A stretch of 64,000 nt of DNA. Source: an uncultured Lachnospiraceae bacterium. GTDB taxonomy: Bacteria > Bacillota > Clostridia > Lachnospirales > Lachnospiraceae. The notes under the pieces were generated by a model. It worked only from the letters and a program-made list of their open reading frames with translations, did not search any database and was not told the DNA's origin. Numbering within the stretch: position 1 is the first letter of the stretch; each line of letters starts with the position of its first letter. Position numbers and translations under genes: made by a program. Shown piece by piece: positions 42,069-50,488 of this stretch. The DNA is taken from positions 18,144-82,143 of the forward strand of contig USGU01000009.1 in assembly GCA_900554415.1 (NCBI GenBank), in the 5' to 3' direction.

Positions 42069-43142
42069 ATGAAGAAAATGACAATGAGTAAAACCTCAAA
42101 ACAGAATTTTATAACATACGCAATGGTTATCGTTGCTTATGTGATTTTTCAGACTCTTTCTGCAACAGGAAATTTATCCAGTCTGATGCAGGGACTTCTT
42201 GTTCCGCTTTGTACGTATTCTATACTGGCAGTTTCTCTGAACCTTACAGTAGGTGTACTTGGAGAACTGAGCCTTGGCCAAGCGGGCTTTATGTGTATTG
42301 GAGCATTTTCAAGTGCATTCTTTACAGCCTGTATGAAAGACACGATTACAAATGATCTGCTTCGTTTTATCCTTGCATTTATCGTTGCGGCAGTTTGTGC
42401 GGGAATCTGCGGAATTTTAATCGGTATTCCGGTTCTGAGACTGAAAGGGGATTACCTTGCAATTGTAACACTGGCATTTGGCGAAATTATTATGAATATC
42501 ATCAATGCTTTATATGTAGGAAGAGATGAGAACGGATTCCATTTTTCTATGAAAGACAGTATGTCATTGAATATGTCAGACAGTGGAAAGATTATTATTA
42601 AAGGTGCACAGGGAATTACAGGAACAGCCCGTCAGTCTACCTTTACTATTGGTATTATTTTACTGCTTCTTACATTGGTAGTTGTTCTGAATCTGATGAA
42701 TTCACGCTCAGGACGTGCGATTATGTCTATCCGTGACAACCGTATTGCAGCAGAATCCGTAGGTATCGATATTACAAAATACAAAATTATGGCATTTGCA
42801 ATTTCTGCATCTCTTGCCGGACTTGCAGGATGCTTATATGCACATAATCTGTCTTCTTTAACAGCTCTGCCTAAGAACTTTGGATATAATATGTCCATTA
42901 TGATTCTGGTATATGTGGTACTTGGCGGAATGGCAAATATGAGAGGTTCTGTTATTGCGGCAGTTCTGCTTACAATGATTCCGGAACTTCTGCGTGAGAT
43001 TGGGGAATACCGTATGCTGATTTATGCGGTCATCATGATTGTGATGATGATTTTCAACTGGAGTCCGAAGGTAAAAGAATGGCGTGAAGCACATTCGATT
43101 AAAGGCGCCTTCCACAAAAAGAATGTGAAGGAGGCAGAGTAA
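42069..43142 (+). CDS. livM: Branched-chain amino-acid ABC transporter permease LivM
   Basis: A 357-residue membrane protein from ATG 42069; GTG 42060 is in frame but sits within the ribosome site (GGTGGAGA). Recognised by LNLTVGVLGELSLGQAGFMCIGAFSSA, LRLKGDYLAIVTLAFGEI, SIRDNRIAAESVGIDITKYK (coupling helix) and VVLGGMANMRGSVIAA. Partner of LivH. One base separates it from livG. Confidence 0.94.
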   Translation: MKKMTMSKTSKQNFITYAMVIVAYVIFQTLSATGNLSSLMQGLLVPLCTYSILAVSLNLTVGVLGELSLGQAGFMCIGAFSSAFFTACMKDTITNDLLRFILAFIVAAVCAGICGILIGIPVLRLKGDYLAIVTLAFGEIIMNIINALYVGRDENGFHFSMKDSMSLNMSDSGKIIIKGAQGITGTARQSTFTIGIILLLLTLVVVLNLMNSRSGRAIMSIRDNRIAAESVGIDITKYKIMAFAISASLAGLAGCLYAHNLSSLTALPKNFGYNMSIMILVYVVLGGMANMRGSVIAAVLLTMIPELLREIGEYRMLIYAVIMIVMMIFNWSPKVKEWREAHSIKGAFHKKNVKEAE

Positions 43143-43143
43143 G

Positions 43144-43902
43144 ATGGCAATGTTAGAGGTTAAAAATTTAGGGATTTCTTTCGGCGGACTTCGTGCTGTT
43201 GATGGATTTAATATTAAGATTGAAAAGGGACAGCTCTATGGTCTGATTGGACCGAACGGAGCAGGAAAGACTACCATTTTCAATATGCTTACAGGTGTTT
43301 ACAAACCGACAGATGGTTTGATTGAACTGGATGGACAGAATATTACAGGAAAGAAGACCATTGAGATTAACAAGGCCGGAATTGCCCGTACATTCCAGAA
43401 CATTCGTCTGTTCAAGGAACTGACTGTACTTGACAATGTAAAAGTGGGACTTCATAATCACCATAAATATTCTACTTTAGCGGGCATTCTCCGCCTTCCG
43501 AGTTATCATAAAGTAGAGAAAGAAATGAATGCAGAGGCAATGGAACTCCTGGAAGTGTTTGGACTTGACGGAGAGGCGGACCAGCTTGCATCGAACCTTC
43601 CGTATGGTAAACAGCGTAAGCTGGAAATTGCAAGAGCTCTTGCAACGGAACCGAAGCTGTTACTGTTAGATGAGCCGGCAGCCGGCATGAACCCGAATGA
43701 GACCATTGAGCTGATGGAAACCATTCGTTTTGTACGTGATAAATTTGACATGACTGTTCTTCTGATTGAACATGATATGAAACTGGTGTCAGGTATTTGT
43801 GAGGAACTGACTGTACTGAACTTCGGACAGGTGCTTGCGCAGGGCAAGACCAGCGAGGTACTGAATAATCCGGAAGTTATCAAAGCATATCTTGGAGAGT
43901 AG
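43144..43902 (+). CDS. livG: Branched-chain amino-acid ABC transporter ATPase LivG
   Basis: A 252-residue ABC ATPase: Walker A GPNGAGKTT, Q-loop ARTFQNIRLF, a signature region LPYGKQRKLEIARALA (divergent LSGGQ, usual in LivG), Walker B LLLLDEPAAGMNP and H-loop LIEHDM. The LivG-type insertion GLHNHHKYS...LPSYHK lies between the Q-loop and signature. Couples ATP hydrolysis to transport by LivHM. Confidence 0.95.
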   Translation: MAMLEVKNLGISFGGLRAVDGFNIKIEKGQLYGLIGPNGAGKTTIFNMLTGVYKPTDGLIELDGQNITGKKTIEINKAGIARTFQNIRLFKELTVLDNVKVGLHNHHKYSTLAGILRLPSYHKVEKEMNAEAMELLEVFGLDGEADQLASNLPYGKQRKLEIARALATEPKLLLLDEPAAGMNPNETIELMETIRFVRDKFDMTVLLIEHDMKLVSGICEELTVLNFGQVLAQGKTSEVLNNPEVIKAYLGE

Positions 43903-43915
43903 GAGGAGAAGAATC

Positions 43916-44626
43916 ATGGCAATGCTTGAAGTAAAAGATTTGGAAGTGTATTACGGAATGATTCAGGCAATCAAAGGCATTTCCTTTGAAGTAAATCAAG
44001 GGGAAGTCATTGCGCTGATTGGTGCAAATGGTGCCGGAAAGACCACTACACTTCAGACAATTACGGGGATGATTCCGTCTAAGAAGGGGAGCATCACATT
44101 TAACGGAACAGATATTACAAAAGTGCCGGGACACAAAATTGTGCCGATGGGTATGGCACATGTGCCTGAGGGAAGACGTGTGTTTGCGCAGCTTAGTGTA
44201 CTGGACAATTTGAAGCTTGGAGCGTATACTAGAAATGATCAGAAGGAGATTCAGGAAAGCCTTCAGATGGTATACAGACATTTCCCAAGACTGGAAGAAA
44301 GAAAGAATCAGATGGCAGGAACCTTGAGTGGTGGAGAGCAGCAGATGCTTGCCATGGGTCGTGCGCTGATGTCGAAACCGAGTATTGTGCTTATGGATGA
44401 ACCATCTATGGGGCTGTCACCAATTTTCGTAACGGAAATTTTTAATATTATCCAGGAAATTTCCAAAGAAGGAACAACGGTACTTCTGGTAGAACAGAAT
44501 GCGAAGAAAGCACTTTCCATTGCGGACAGAGCGTATGTGCTGGAGACTGGTAATATTGTTCTTTCAGGTGACGCGAAAGTTCTGATGAATGACGAATCAA
44601 TTAAGAAAGCATATTTGGGAGAGTAG
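43916..44626 (+). CDS. livF: Branched-chain amino-acid ABC transporter ATPase LivF
   Basis: A 236-residue ABC ATPase from ATG 43916 with GGAGGAGAA upstream (the longer frame from 43892 overlaps livG). Walker A GANGAGKTT, AHVPEGRRVFAQLSV (typical of LivF), signature LSGGEQQMLAMGRAL, Walker B IVLMDEPSMGLSP and LVEQNAKKAL. Second ATPase of the transporter. Confidence 0.95.
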   Translation: MAMLEVKDLEVYYGMIQAIKGISFEVNQGEVIALIGANGAGKTTTLQTITGMIPSKKGSITFNGTDITKVPGHKIVPMGMAHVPEGRRVFAQLSVLDNLKLGAYTRNDQKEIQESLQMVYRHFPRLEERKNQMAGTLSGGEQQMLAMGRALMSKPSIVLMDEPSMGLSPIFVTEIFNIIQEISKEGTTVLLVEQNAKKALSIADRAYVLETGNIVLSGDAKVLMNDESIKKAYLGE

Positions 44627-44635
44627 GTGTCGAGT

Positions 44636-45253
44636 ATGAAGAAAACCATAATTACGATTGCGAGAAGCTACGGAAGCGGCGGACGTACACTTGGTATCAA
44701 ACTGGCAGAAGAGCTTGGAATTCCTTGTTATGACAGAAATATCATTCGGATTGCATCGGATGAGAGCGGGGTTAATGAGCAGTTATTTGGGGAAGCTGAC
44801 GAGAAGGTAACCGGTCTTAATCTTTTCAAAGGAACGAAACCGTATACAGGGGAACTCCTTCCGCCTGGACATCCGGATTATACTTCCAGAGATAATCTCT
44901 TTAATATTGAAGCACAGACAATCAAAAATCTCGCAGACAAAGGTCCTTGCATTTTTGTGGGACGTTGCGCGGATTATGTTTTGAAAGACAGAGAAGATGT
45001 GGTACGTCTGTTCTTCTATGCTCCGATGGAGGACTGCATCAGAAGAGCGAAAGAAGTATCGGGCGAAGACGAAAAAGATTTAGTCAAAAAGATTAACCGC
45101 ATTAACAAATATCGTGCCGATTATTACCGGTATTATACCGGACATGAGTGGAATGACAGTGAATATTATGATTTCTGTCTGAACACATCATCTATGAGCT
45201 ATGAAAAATTAGTTGAAGTGGTAAAAGCGTATCTGGAAATCTACAATGCATAA
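44636..45253 (+). CDS. Cytidylate kinase-like P-loop protein
   Basis: A 205-residue protein from ATG 44636. It opens ITIARSYGSGGRTLGIKLAEELGIPCYD, a P-loop variant (GSGGRT) of the cytidylate-kinase-like family, then CIFVGRCADYVL and FFYAPMEDCIRRAKE, and an NKYRADYYRYYTGHEW lid-like segment. These proteins resemble nucleoside-monophosphate kinases but are not the housekeeping cmk; their substrate is unknown. It directly follows livF, so may be co-transcribed. Confidence 0.85.
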   Translation: MKKTIITIARSYGSGGRTLGIKLAEELGIPCYDRNIIRIASDESGVNEQLFGEADEKVTGLNLFKGTKPYTGELLPPGHPDYTSRDNLFNIEAQTIKNLADKGPCIFVGRCADYVLKDREDVVRLFFYAPMEDCIRRAKEVSGEDEKDLVKKINRINKYRADYYRYYTGHEWNDSEYYDFCLNTSSMSYEKLVEVVKAYLEIYNA

Positions 45254-45322
45254 GTAATACATTATAATCATAATATGGAGGTGCAACATTGCTGTATACA
45301 GCATCTCCTTTAAAGAAAAGAC

Positions 45323-45351
45323 TTGACTTTACAGGAATCCTATGATATTCT
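45323..45351 (+). promoter_or_regulatory. Promoter of the rpmG-secE-nusG operon
   Basis: TTGACT (45323-45328), 17-base spacer, TATTCT (45346-45351), about 105 bases before rpmG. The leader contains a T8 run with flanking ATAGG/CCTAT and a GACAGC/GCTGTC hairpin (about 45398-45416), possibly an attenuator. Nothing else is seen in 45254-45456. Confidence 0.75.
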
Positions 45352-45456
45352 ACTAGGGCGAATGGAAGTATAGGTCTTTTTTTTATGCCTATTTTTAGAC
45401 AGCCTCGCAAGCTGTCATGTAACTGAAAATTAGAACATAAAAGCGAGGTGGAAGTT

Positions 45457-45606
45457 GTGCGTACAAGAATTACATTAGAATGTACAGATTGCAAACATCG
45501 TAACTACAACATGACTAAGGATAAGAAGTCTCATCCTGAACGCATGGAAACAAAGAAATACTGTAGATTCTGCAAATCACACACGTTACACAAAGAAACG
45601 AAATAG
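45457..45606 (+). CDS. rpmG: 50S ribosomal protein L33
   Basis: A 49-residue protein starting at GTG 45457 behind GCGAGGTGG. Sequence: MRTRITLECTDCKHRNYNM then KDKKSHPERMETKKYCRFC, which has the two CxxC zinc-ribbon pairs (C9/C12 and C37/C40) of the zinc-binding L33 form, ending SHTLHKETK. Located before secE and nusG as in most Firmicutes. Confidence 0.95.
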   Translation: MRTRITLECTDCKHRNYNMTKDKKSHPERMETKKYCRFCKSHTLHKETK

Positions 45607-45627
45607 TCTTTGAAGGGAAGTGAATGT

Positions 45628-45825
45628 ATGGGAGATTCTAAAGAGACCCAAAAAACTCCTTTCTTTAAAGGGTTAAAAGCTGAGTTTAAGAAGATTTTCT
45701 GGCCAGACAAAAATACTCTTGCAAAACAGACTGTAGCAGTCGTTTCTGTTTCCGTTGTTTTAGGCATTATCATTTCGGTGATTGATGTCATTGTAAAATA
45801 CGGAATTGATTTATTAGTTAGATAG
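45628..45825 (+). CDS. secE: Preprotein translocase subunit SecE
   Basis: A 65-residue protein from ATG 45628 (GAAGGGAAGTG upstream). The amphipathic FFKGLKAEFKKIFWPDKNTL segment with the FWP motif is followed by a single membrane helix (VSVSVVLGIIISVIDVIVKY), the standard short Gram-positive SecE. Clamps SecY in the Sec channel. Confidence 0.95.
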   Translation: MGDSKETQKTPFFKGLKAEFKKIFWPDKNTLAKQTVAVVSVSVVLGIIISVIDVIVKYGIDLLVR

Positions 45826-45860
45826 TTACTGATAAATAAAGTTACGAGAAAGGTGATTTT

Positions 45861-46376
45861 ATGGCAGAAGCAAGATGGTACGTGGTTCATACCTATTCTG
45901 GGTATGAAAACAAAGTGAAAGCCAATATTGATAAGACAATCGAGAACCGTCATCTGGAAGATGAGATTTTAGAAGTCAGAGTTCCTATGCAGGAAGTGGT
46001 AGAACTCAAGAACGGTGTTCAGAAAGCATCTATGAAGAAGATGTTCCCTGGATATGTGCTGATTCATATGTTTATGAATGATGACACATGGTACGTTGTG
46101 AGAAATACCAGAGGTGTGACCGGGTTCGTAGGGCCTGGGTCAAAACCGGTTCCGCTTACAGACGCTGAGATGTCTTCTCTCGGAATCCAGAAAGACAACG
46201 TAATCGTTGATTTCAAAGAGGGCGATACCGTGACGGTTACTGCGGGCGCATGGGAAGGAACGGTAGGAATGGTTCAGTCTGTAAATGCAGCTAAGCAGAG
46301 TCTTATTATCAATGTTGAGTTATTCGGGCGCGAAACGCCGGTAGAAATCAGTTTCGCAGAAGTAAAACAGATGTAA
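45861..46376 (+). CDS. nusG: Transcription elongation/antitermination factor NusG
   Basis: A 171-residue protein: NGN domain from ARWYVVHTYSGYENKVKANI to VRNTRGVTGFVGPGSKPVPL, then a KOW domain starting FKEGDTVTVTAGAWEGTVGMV and ending RETPVEISFAEVKQM. Full length for the family. Binds RNA polymerase clamp and couples it to Rho/ribosome. Confidence 0.97.
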   Translation: MAEARWYVVHTYSGYENKVKANIDKTIENRHLEDEILEVRVPMQEVVELKNGVQKASMKKMFPGYVLIHMFMNDDTWYVVRNTRGVTGFVGPGSKPVPLTDAEMSSLGIQKDNVIVDFKEGDTVTVTAGAWEGTVGMVQSVNAAKQSLIINVELFGRETPVEISFAEVKQM

Positions 46377-46401
46377 CTTTATGCAGAAAGCATAAGAACA
46401 C

Positions 46402-46429
46402 GTGGGAGGGAAATCCCCGCAAATACCAC
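46402..46429 (+). promoter_or_regulatory. Leader hairpin upstream of rplK (possible L1 site)
   Basis: GTGG...CCAC encloses an inner GGG-AGGGAAA-TCCC-like hairpin. The 20 bases ACACGTGGGAGGGAAATCCC occur again upstream of rplA. It ends just before the AGGAGG of rplK, so a bound protein would block initiation. Confidence 0.6.
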
Positions 46430-46445
46430 AAGGAGGTACTTTAAA

Positions 46446-46871
46446 ATGGCAAAAAAAGTTTCAGGTTATATTAAATTACAGATTCCAGCCGGAAAGGCAA
46501 CACCAGCTCCACCTGTTGGACCAGCACTTGGTCAGCACGGAGTAAATATCATGGAATTTACAAAGCAGTTCAATGCAAAGACAGCAGATCAGGGAGATTT
46601 AATTATCCCTGTAGTTATCACAGTTTACAGTGACAGAAGTTTCAGCTTCATCACAAAAACACCACCAGCAGCAGTTCTTATTAAGAAAGCCTGCAACCTT
46701 AAATCAGGTTCTGGTGTACCTAACAAGACAAAAGTTGCTAAGATCACAAAAGCTCAGGTAAAAGAAATCGCAGAACTTAAGCTGCCAGACTTAAATGCAG
46801 CATCTGTAGAAGCTGCTATGAGCATGATCGAAGGAACTTGCAAGAGCATGGGTGTAACAGTTGTAGAATAA
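46446..46871 (+). CDS. rplK: 50S ribosomal protein L11
   Basis: A 141-residue protein, complete: KKVSGYIKLQIPAGKATPAP, PPVGPALGQHGVNIMEFTKQ, PVVITVYSDRSFSFITKTPPA and the RNA-binding C-domain KSGSGVPNKTKVAKIT ending GTCKSMGVTVVE. AGGAGG lies 9 bases before the ATG. Part of the GTPase-associated centre. Confidence 0.97.
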   Translation: MAKKVSGYIKLQIPAGKATPAPPVGPALGQHGVNIMEFTKQFNAKTADQGDLIIPVVITVYSDRSFSFITKTPPAAVLIKKACNLKSGSGVPNKTKVAKITKAQVKEIAELKLPDLNAASVEAAMSMIEGTCKSMGVTVVE

Positions 46872-46914
46872 GCGGTGCCTTATTGCAACTTGAGTGAAAA
46901 CTGTAAACAAACAC

Positions 46915-46941
46915 GTGGGAGGGAAATCCCGTAATCACCAC
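46915..46941 (+). promoter_or_regulatory. Leader hairpin upstream of rplA (possible L1 site)
   Basis: Same folding as the element at 46402-46429: outer GTGG/CCAC, inner GGG...CCC. It ends next to the ribosome site AGGAGG (46943-46948). Confidence 0.6.
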
Positions 46942-46956
46942 TAGGAGGTATTGAAA

Positions 46957-47649
46957 ATGAAAAGAGGAAAGAAATACGTAGAAGCTGCAAAGTTAATCGA
47001 CAGATCAGTTCTCTATGATAAAGAAGAAGCAATCGCATTAGTGAAAAAGAGTGCGACAGCAAAATTTGATGAAACAATCGAAGCTCATATCAGAACAGGT
47101 TGTGATGGACGTCACGCTGACCAGCAGATTCGTGGTGCAGTAGTTCTGCCACACGGAACAGGTAAGAAAGTTCGTATCCTTGTATTTGCAAAAGACGCTA
47201 AAGCAGAAGAAGCAAAAGCAGCTGGAGCAGACTATGTAGGTGGAATGGAACTTATCGAAAAGATCCAGAAAGAAAACTGGTTTGAATTTGACGTTGTAGT
47301 TGCTACTCCAGATATGATGGGTGTTGTTGGACGTATTGGTCGTGTACTTGGACCAAAAGGTTTAATGCCAAACCCAAAAGCTGGTACTGTAACAATGGAC
47401 GTAACAAAAGCTGTAAACGATATCAAAGCTGGTAAGATTGAATACAGATTGGATAAGACAAACATCATCCATGTACCAGTTGGAAAAGCTTCTTTCACTG
47501 AAGAACAGTTAGCGGACAACTTCCAGACGCTTATCGATGCAATCAACAAAGCAAGACCAGCAGCAGTTAAAGGTCAGTTCCTTAAGAGTGTAACTCTTAC
47601 ATCTACAATGGGACCTGGCGTAAAAGTTAACCCGGTTAAATTGGGTTAA
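46957..47649 (+). CDS. rplA: 50S ribosomal protein L1
   Basis: A 230-residue protein from ATG 46957 (AGGAGG 8 bases upstream; TTG 46951 is too close). Complete L1: FDETIEAHIRTGCDGRHADQ, RGAVVLPHGTGKKVRILVFA, DMMGVVGRIGRVLGPKGLMPNPK and PAAVKGQFLKSVTLTSTMGPG. In many bacteria L1 represses its own operon by binding the leader mRNA. Confidence 0.97.
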   Translation: MKRGKKYVEAAKLIDRSVLYDKEEAIALVKKSATAKFDETIEAHIRTGCDGRHADQQIRGAVVLPHGTGKKVRILVFAKDAKAEEAKAAGADYVGGMELIEKIQKENWFEFDVVVATPDMMGVVGRIGRVLGPKGLMPNPKAGTVTMDVTKAVNDIKAGKIEYRLDKTNIIHVPVGKASFTEEQLADNFQTLIDAINKARPAAVKGQFLKSVTLTSTMGPGVKVNPVKLG

Positions 47650-47690
47650 TCTGCTGAATTGCCTTATTGAAAATCGGCAATAGAATTTTA

Positions 47691-47720
47691 ATCCCCACAG
47701 GAATTTCCTGTGGGGATTTT
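47691..47720 (+). terminator. Terminator after rplA
   Basis: ATCCCCACAGGAA (47691-47703) pairs with TTCCTGTGGGGAT (47705-47717), then TTTTG. Confidence 0.9.
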
Positions 47721-47736
47721 GTTATAGCGACGAGGT

Positions 47737-47815
47737 GAATGCGGCATGTTTACATGGCTGCATTCGCCGACCGCTAATCAGCGGATAAAATTCGCAAAGT
47801 GTGTTTTATCCGCTG
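47737..47815 (+). other. Hairpin-rich leader of the isoaspartyl dipeptidase gene
   Basis: A first hairpin GAATGCGGCATG/CATGGCTGCATTC (47737-47765) is followed by a 12-bp perfect stem CAGCGGATAAAA/TTTTATCCGCTG (47779-47815). A competing stem CCGCT-AATC-AGCGG (47771-47784) uses the same left arm. Two mutually exclusive folds suggest a regulatory RNA, but no T-run terminator follows. Confidence 0.5.
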
Positions 47816-47843
47816 TTGTGACGAGAAACGAGGTGATAGAGAT

Positions 47844-48989
47844 ATGTTATTAATTAAGAATGCAGAAGTCTATAGTCCGAAGTATATCGGGAAAAAAGAT
47901 GTTCTGGTTTGTAATGAAAAGATTGTCGCACTAGAAGATTACATACCAGAGATTCCGATAGCGTGTGAAATAATTGATGGAATGGGAATGAAAATGATTC
48001 CGGGGATGATTGACCAGCATATTCACGTAACCGGGGGCGGCGGAGAAGGAAGTTTCCGCACACGTACACCGGAACTGAATTTATCAGAACTGATAGAAGG
48101 CGGAATTACCACGGTAGTTGGATTGCTTGGAACAGATGGTATCACCAGAACGGTGGAAAATCTGTATGCCAAAATCGCTGCGCTGAATGAAGAAGGTGTG
48201 ACTGCATATATGCTGACAGGGGCATATGATTATCCGAGCCCGACGATTACGGGAGAGGTAGAACGGGATATAACATTTATCAAAGAAATATTAGGGGTAA
48301 AACTGGCAATCTCGGACCACAGGGCGCCGAATGTGTCCGTGCGGGAATTGATTCAGCTGGCAAGTAAGACCCGTGTGGCAGGAATGCTCAGCGGAAAACC
48401 GGGAATAGTAACCCTTCATATGGGGGATTCCGAGAAACGGCTTGCGCCTGTATTCCGAGCATTAGATGAAAGCGAAATTCCGGTTACTATTTTCAGACCA
48501 ACTCATGTAAACCGTAATCCGGGACTTTTACGAGAAGCGTTTGGCTATTTGGATATGGGCGGATATATTGACCTTACCTGTATGCCAAATTCAGATTTGA
48601 CTCCGGGGGCATGTATCCGAAAGGCGATAGAACAGGAACTTCCGGTAGAACATATTACCATCAGTTCAGATGGACATGGAAGCTGGTCTAATTATGGAGA
48701 GGATGGAAGACTTCTGGAAATTGGTGTGTCGGGAGTAGATGCGCTGTGGAAAGAACTGGTATCTATGGTGAAGACGCAGAAATTTACATTGGAAGAAGCA
48801 CTTCCGTATGTGACCGAAAACGTAGCAGAAGCGCTGGGACTTTCAGGGAAAAAAGGATGTATATCAGAAGGGGCAGACGCGGATTTGTTGCTTATGGATG
48901 CAGAAATGAACCTGCGGACGGTAATTGCCAGAGGCACTGTTTTCATGGACAATGGATTGATAGTCAAAAAGGGAACGTATGAAAAATAG
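47844..48989 (+). CDS. iadA: Isoaspartyl dipeptidase (beta-aspartyl-peptidase)
   Basis: A 381-residue amidohydrolase from ATG 47844 (CGAGGTGATAGAG upstream). Metal ligands: IPGMIDQHIHVTGGGGEG (HxH), the IVTLHMGDSEK and FRPTHVNRNP histidines, and the SSDGHGSW aspartate. The GGGGEGSFRTRTPEL loop and GDSEKRLAPV are characteristic of IadA, which cuts isoaspartyl-X dipeptides formed from damaged proteins. It is inserted between rplA and rplJ, which are normally close neighbours, and has its own leader after a terminator. Confidence 0.93.
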   Translation: MLLIKNAEVYSPKYIGKKDVLVCNEKIVALEDYIPEIPIACEIIDGMGMKMIPGMIDQHIHVTGGGGEGSFRTRTPELNLSELIEGGITTVVGLLGTDGITRTVENLYAKIAALNEEGVTAYMLTGAYDYPSPTITGEVERDITFIKEILGVKLAISDHRAPNVSVRELIQLASKTRVAGMLSGKPGIVTLHMGDSEKRLAPVFRALDESEIPVTIFRPTHVNRNPGLLREAFGYLDMGGYIDLTCMPNSDLTPGACIRKAIEQELPVEHITISSDGHGSWSNYGEDGRLLEIGVSGVDALWKELVSMVKTQKFTLEEALPYVTENVAEALGLSGKKGCISEGADADLLLMDAEMNLRTVIARGTVFMDNGLIVKKGTYEK

Positions 48990-49038
48990 TCCATAAGAAT
49001 AAATGCGTGAAAGAATCTATAAAATAATTAAAAAAACA

Positions 49039-49067
49039 TTGACAAACAGAATACACGATGCTATTAT
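49039..49067 (+). promoter_or_regulatory. Promoter of rplJ-rplL
   Basis: Perfect TTGACA (49039-49044), 17-base spacer, TATTAT (49062-49067), immediately before the L10 leader. Confidence 0.85.
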
Positions 49068-49070
49068 ATT

Positions 49071-49140
49071 ACGGTAGCTGCCGAAGACAGTAGGTGCCGC
49101 GAGGCATAAGGACGAAAACGCCTACCGAGGAATGCAAGAT
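49071..49140 (+). ncRNA. Ribosomal protein L10 leader
   Basis: GGTAGCTGCCGAAGACAGTA, GGTGCCGCGAGGCATAAGGA and CGCCTACCGAGGAATG reproduce the L10 leader: a GGTAG...CTACC closing stem and kink-turn-type internal loops bound by L10-(L12)4. It precedes an attenuator terminator and rplJ, so excess L10 complex would stop the transcript. Confidence 0.9.
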
Positions 49141-49158
49141 TCATATGATTGAACTTAC

Positions 49159-49190
49159 ACCTCTATGTCTTACGGATATAGAGGTTTTTT
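49159..49190 (+). terminator. Attenuator terminator of the L10 leader
   Basis: ACCTCTATGTC pairs with GATATAGAGGT (one G-T pair) around TTACG, followed by TTTTT. Lies between the L10 leader and rplJ. Confidence 0.88.
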
Positions 49191-49244
49191 AAACCATATT
49201 TCCTTGTGGCAGTAAAGAAAATAATACAAGGAGGAGACAGATTC

Positions 49245-49751
49245 GTGGCAAAAGTTGAATTAAAACAACCAGTTGTACAGGCAATCGTAGAAGATATCAC
49301 AGACGCACAGTCAGCAGTTTTAGTTAACTACTGTGGTTTAACAGTGGCAGAAGACACAGCACTTCGTAAACAGTTAAGAGAAGCTGGTGTTATCTACAAA
49401 GTCTGCAAGAACACAATGATGAAGAGAGCTTTCGAAGGAACTGATTTTGCTCAGTTAGATGAATTCCTTGAAGGACCAAGCGCTATTGCAATTTCGAAAG
49501 ATGATGCAACAGCACCTGCAAGAATCATCTGCAAATTTGCTAAAGACGCTAAAGCTCTTGAAGTTAAAGCAGGTATTGTTGAGGGAACTTTATACGATCA
49601 GAAAGGTGTAGAAGAACTTTCAAACATTCCAGCAAGAGATGTACTGTTATCCAAATTACTTGGAAGCTTACAGTCACCTATTACAAATCTTGCTCGTGTA
49701 CTTAATCAGATTGCTGAAAAGGACGGAGCAGAAGCACCAGCAGCTGAATAA
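49245..49751 (+). CDS. rplJ: 50S ribosomal protein L10
   Basis: A 168-residue protein. GTG 49245 is chosen for its AGGAGGAG site (49228-49235); the longer frame from 49206 has no site and includes the site itself. Contains VEDITDAQSAVLVNYCGLTV, LREAGVIYKVCKNTMMKRAF, FLEGPSAIAIS and the C-terminal helix that carries L12 dimers (LLGSLQSPITNLARVLNQIA). Confidence 0.96.
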   Translation: MAKVELKQPVVQAIVEDITDAQSAVLVNYCGLTVAEDTALRKQLREAGVIYKVCKNTMMKRAFEGTDFAQLDEFLEGPSAIAISKDDATAPARIICKFAKDAKALEVKAGIVEGTLYDQKGVEELSNIPARDVLLSKLLGSLQSPITNLARVLNQIAEKDGAEAPAAE

Positions 49752-49805
49752 TCAGAGTGTTGGACATAGTTAATAAGACAATAACATTTAATGGAGGAAA
49801 ATAAA

Positions 49806-50177
49806 ATGGCAAAATTAACAACAGCAGAATTTATTGAAGCTATCAAAGAATTATCTGTATTAGAATTAAACGATTTAGTTAAAGCATGTGAAGAAGAATT
49901 TGGTGTATCTGCAGCAGCAGGTGTTGTAGTTGCAGCAGCAGGTCCTGCAGAAGCAGCAGCAGAAAAAGATGAATTTGATGTAGAATTAACAGCAGCAGGT
50001 GCTTCTAAAGTTAAGGTTATCAAGATCGTTCGTGAAATCACAGGTCTTGGACTTAAAGAAGCTAAAGAAGTAGTAGACGGAGCTCCAAAGGTAATCAAAG
50101 AAGCTGCTTCTAAAGCTGAAGCTGAAGAAATCAAAGCTAAACTTGAAGCTGAAGGTGCATCAGTTACTCTTAAGTAA
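49806..50177 (+). CDS. rplL: 50S ribosomal protein L7/L12
   Basis: A 123-residue protein from ATG 49806 (GGAGG upstream). N-terminal dimerisation part LTTAEFIEAIKELSVLELND, Ala-rich hinge (AAAGVVVAAAGPAEAAAEKD) and C-terminal factor-binding domain VKVIKIVREITGLGLKEAKE to the end. Confidence 0.97.
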   Translation: MAKLTTAEFIEAIKELSVLELNDLVKACEEEFGVSAAAGVVVAAAGPAEAAAEKDEFDVELTAAGASKVKVIKIVREITGLGLKEAKEVVDGAPKVIKEAASKAEAEEIKAKLEAEGASVTLK

Positions 50178-50215
50178 TTTGGCCTTTTCAAGGAAAGAAC
50201 ATTCGGACCGCACAG

Positions 50216-50246
50216 GCGTTGACTGTGCGGTCTTTTGCTTTGCAAT
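50216..50246 (+). terminator. Terminator after rplL
   Basis: GACCGCACAG (50216-50225) pairs with CTGTGCGGTC (50233-50242), then TTTTG. Confidence 0.88.
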
Positions 50247-50361
50247 GCATATCATGGCTGCGCTGGTGATCTAATTGTTTGCAGAAGGCTGATAGCCGGA
50301 GTGTTCTGCAAACTGTTAGATAAAATCTATAAACAAATCTATAAACTAATAGAAAAAATAG

Positions 50362-50391
50362 TTGACAAGCGTATTGACAATATGCTATATT
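50362..50391 (+). promoter_or_regulatory. Promoter of rpoB-rpoC
   Basis: TTGACA (50362-50367) and TATATT (50386-50391) with an 18-base spacer; a second TTGACA at 50374 has no matching -10. The 311-base gap 50178-50488 otherwise holds the rplL terminator and a plain leader of about 90 bases. Confidence 0.75.
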
Positions 50392-50488
50392 TAAAAATGC
50401 ACTATTGTGGAAAAATATGCCATTAGTGCGCCCTGATATACTAGGCGGAAAATATCCGAAAATTTATTATATAAGGAGTGAAACGTCA

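Noticed and set aside
50374..50379. Second TTGACA upstream of rpoB as a separate promoter
   Set aside because: No -10-like hexamer at 16-18 bases; probably chance or part of the same promoter region.
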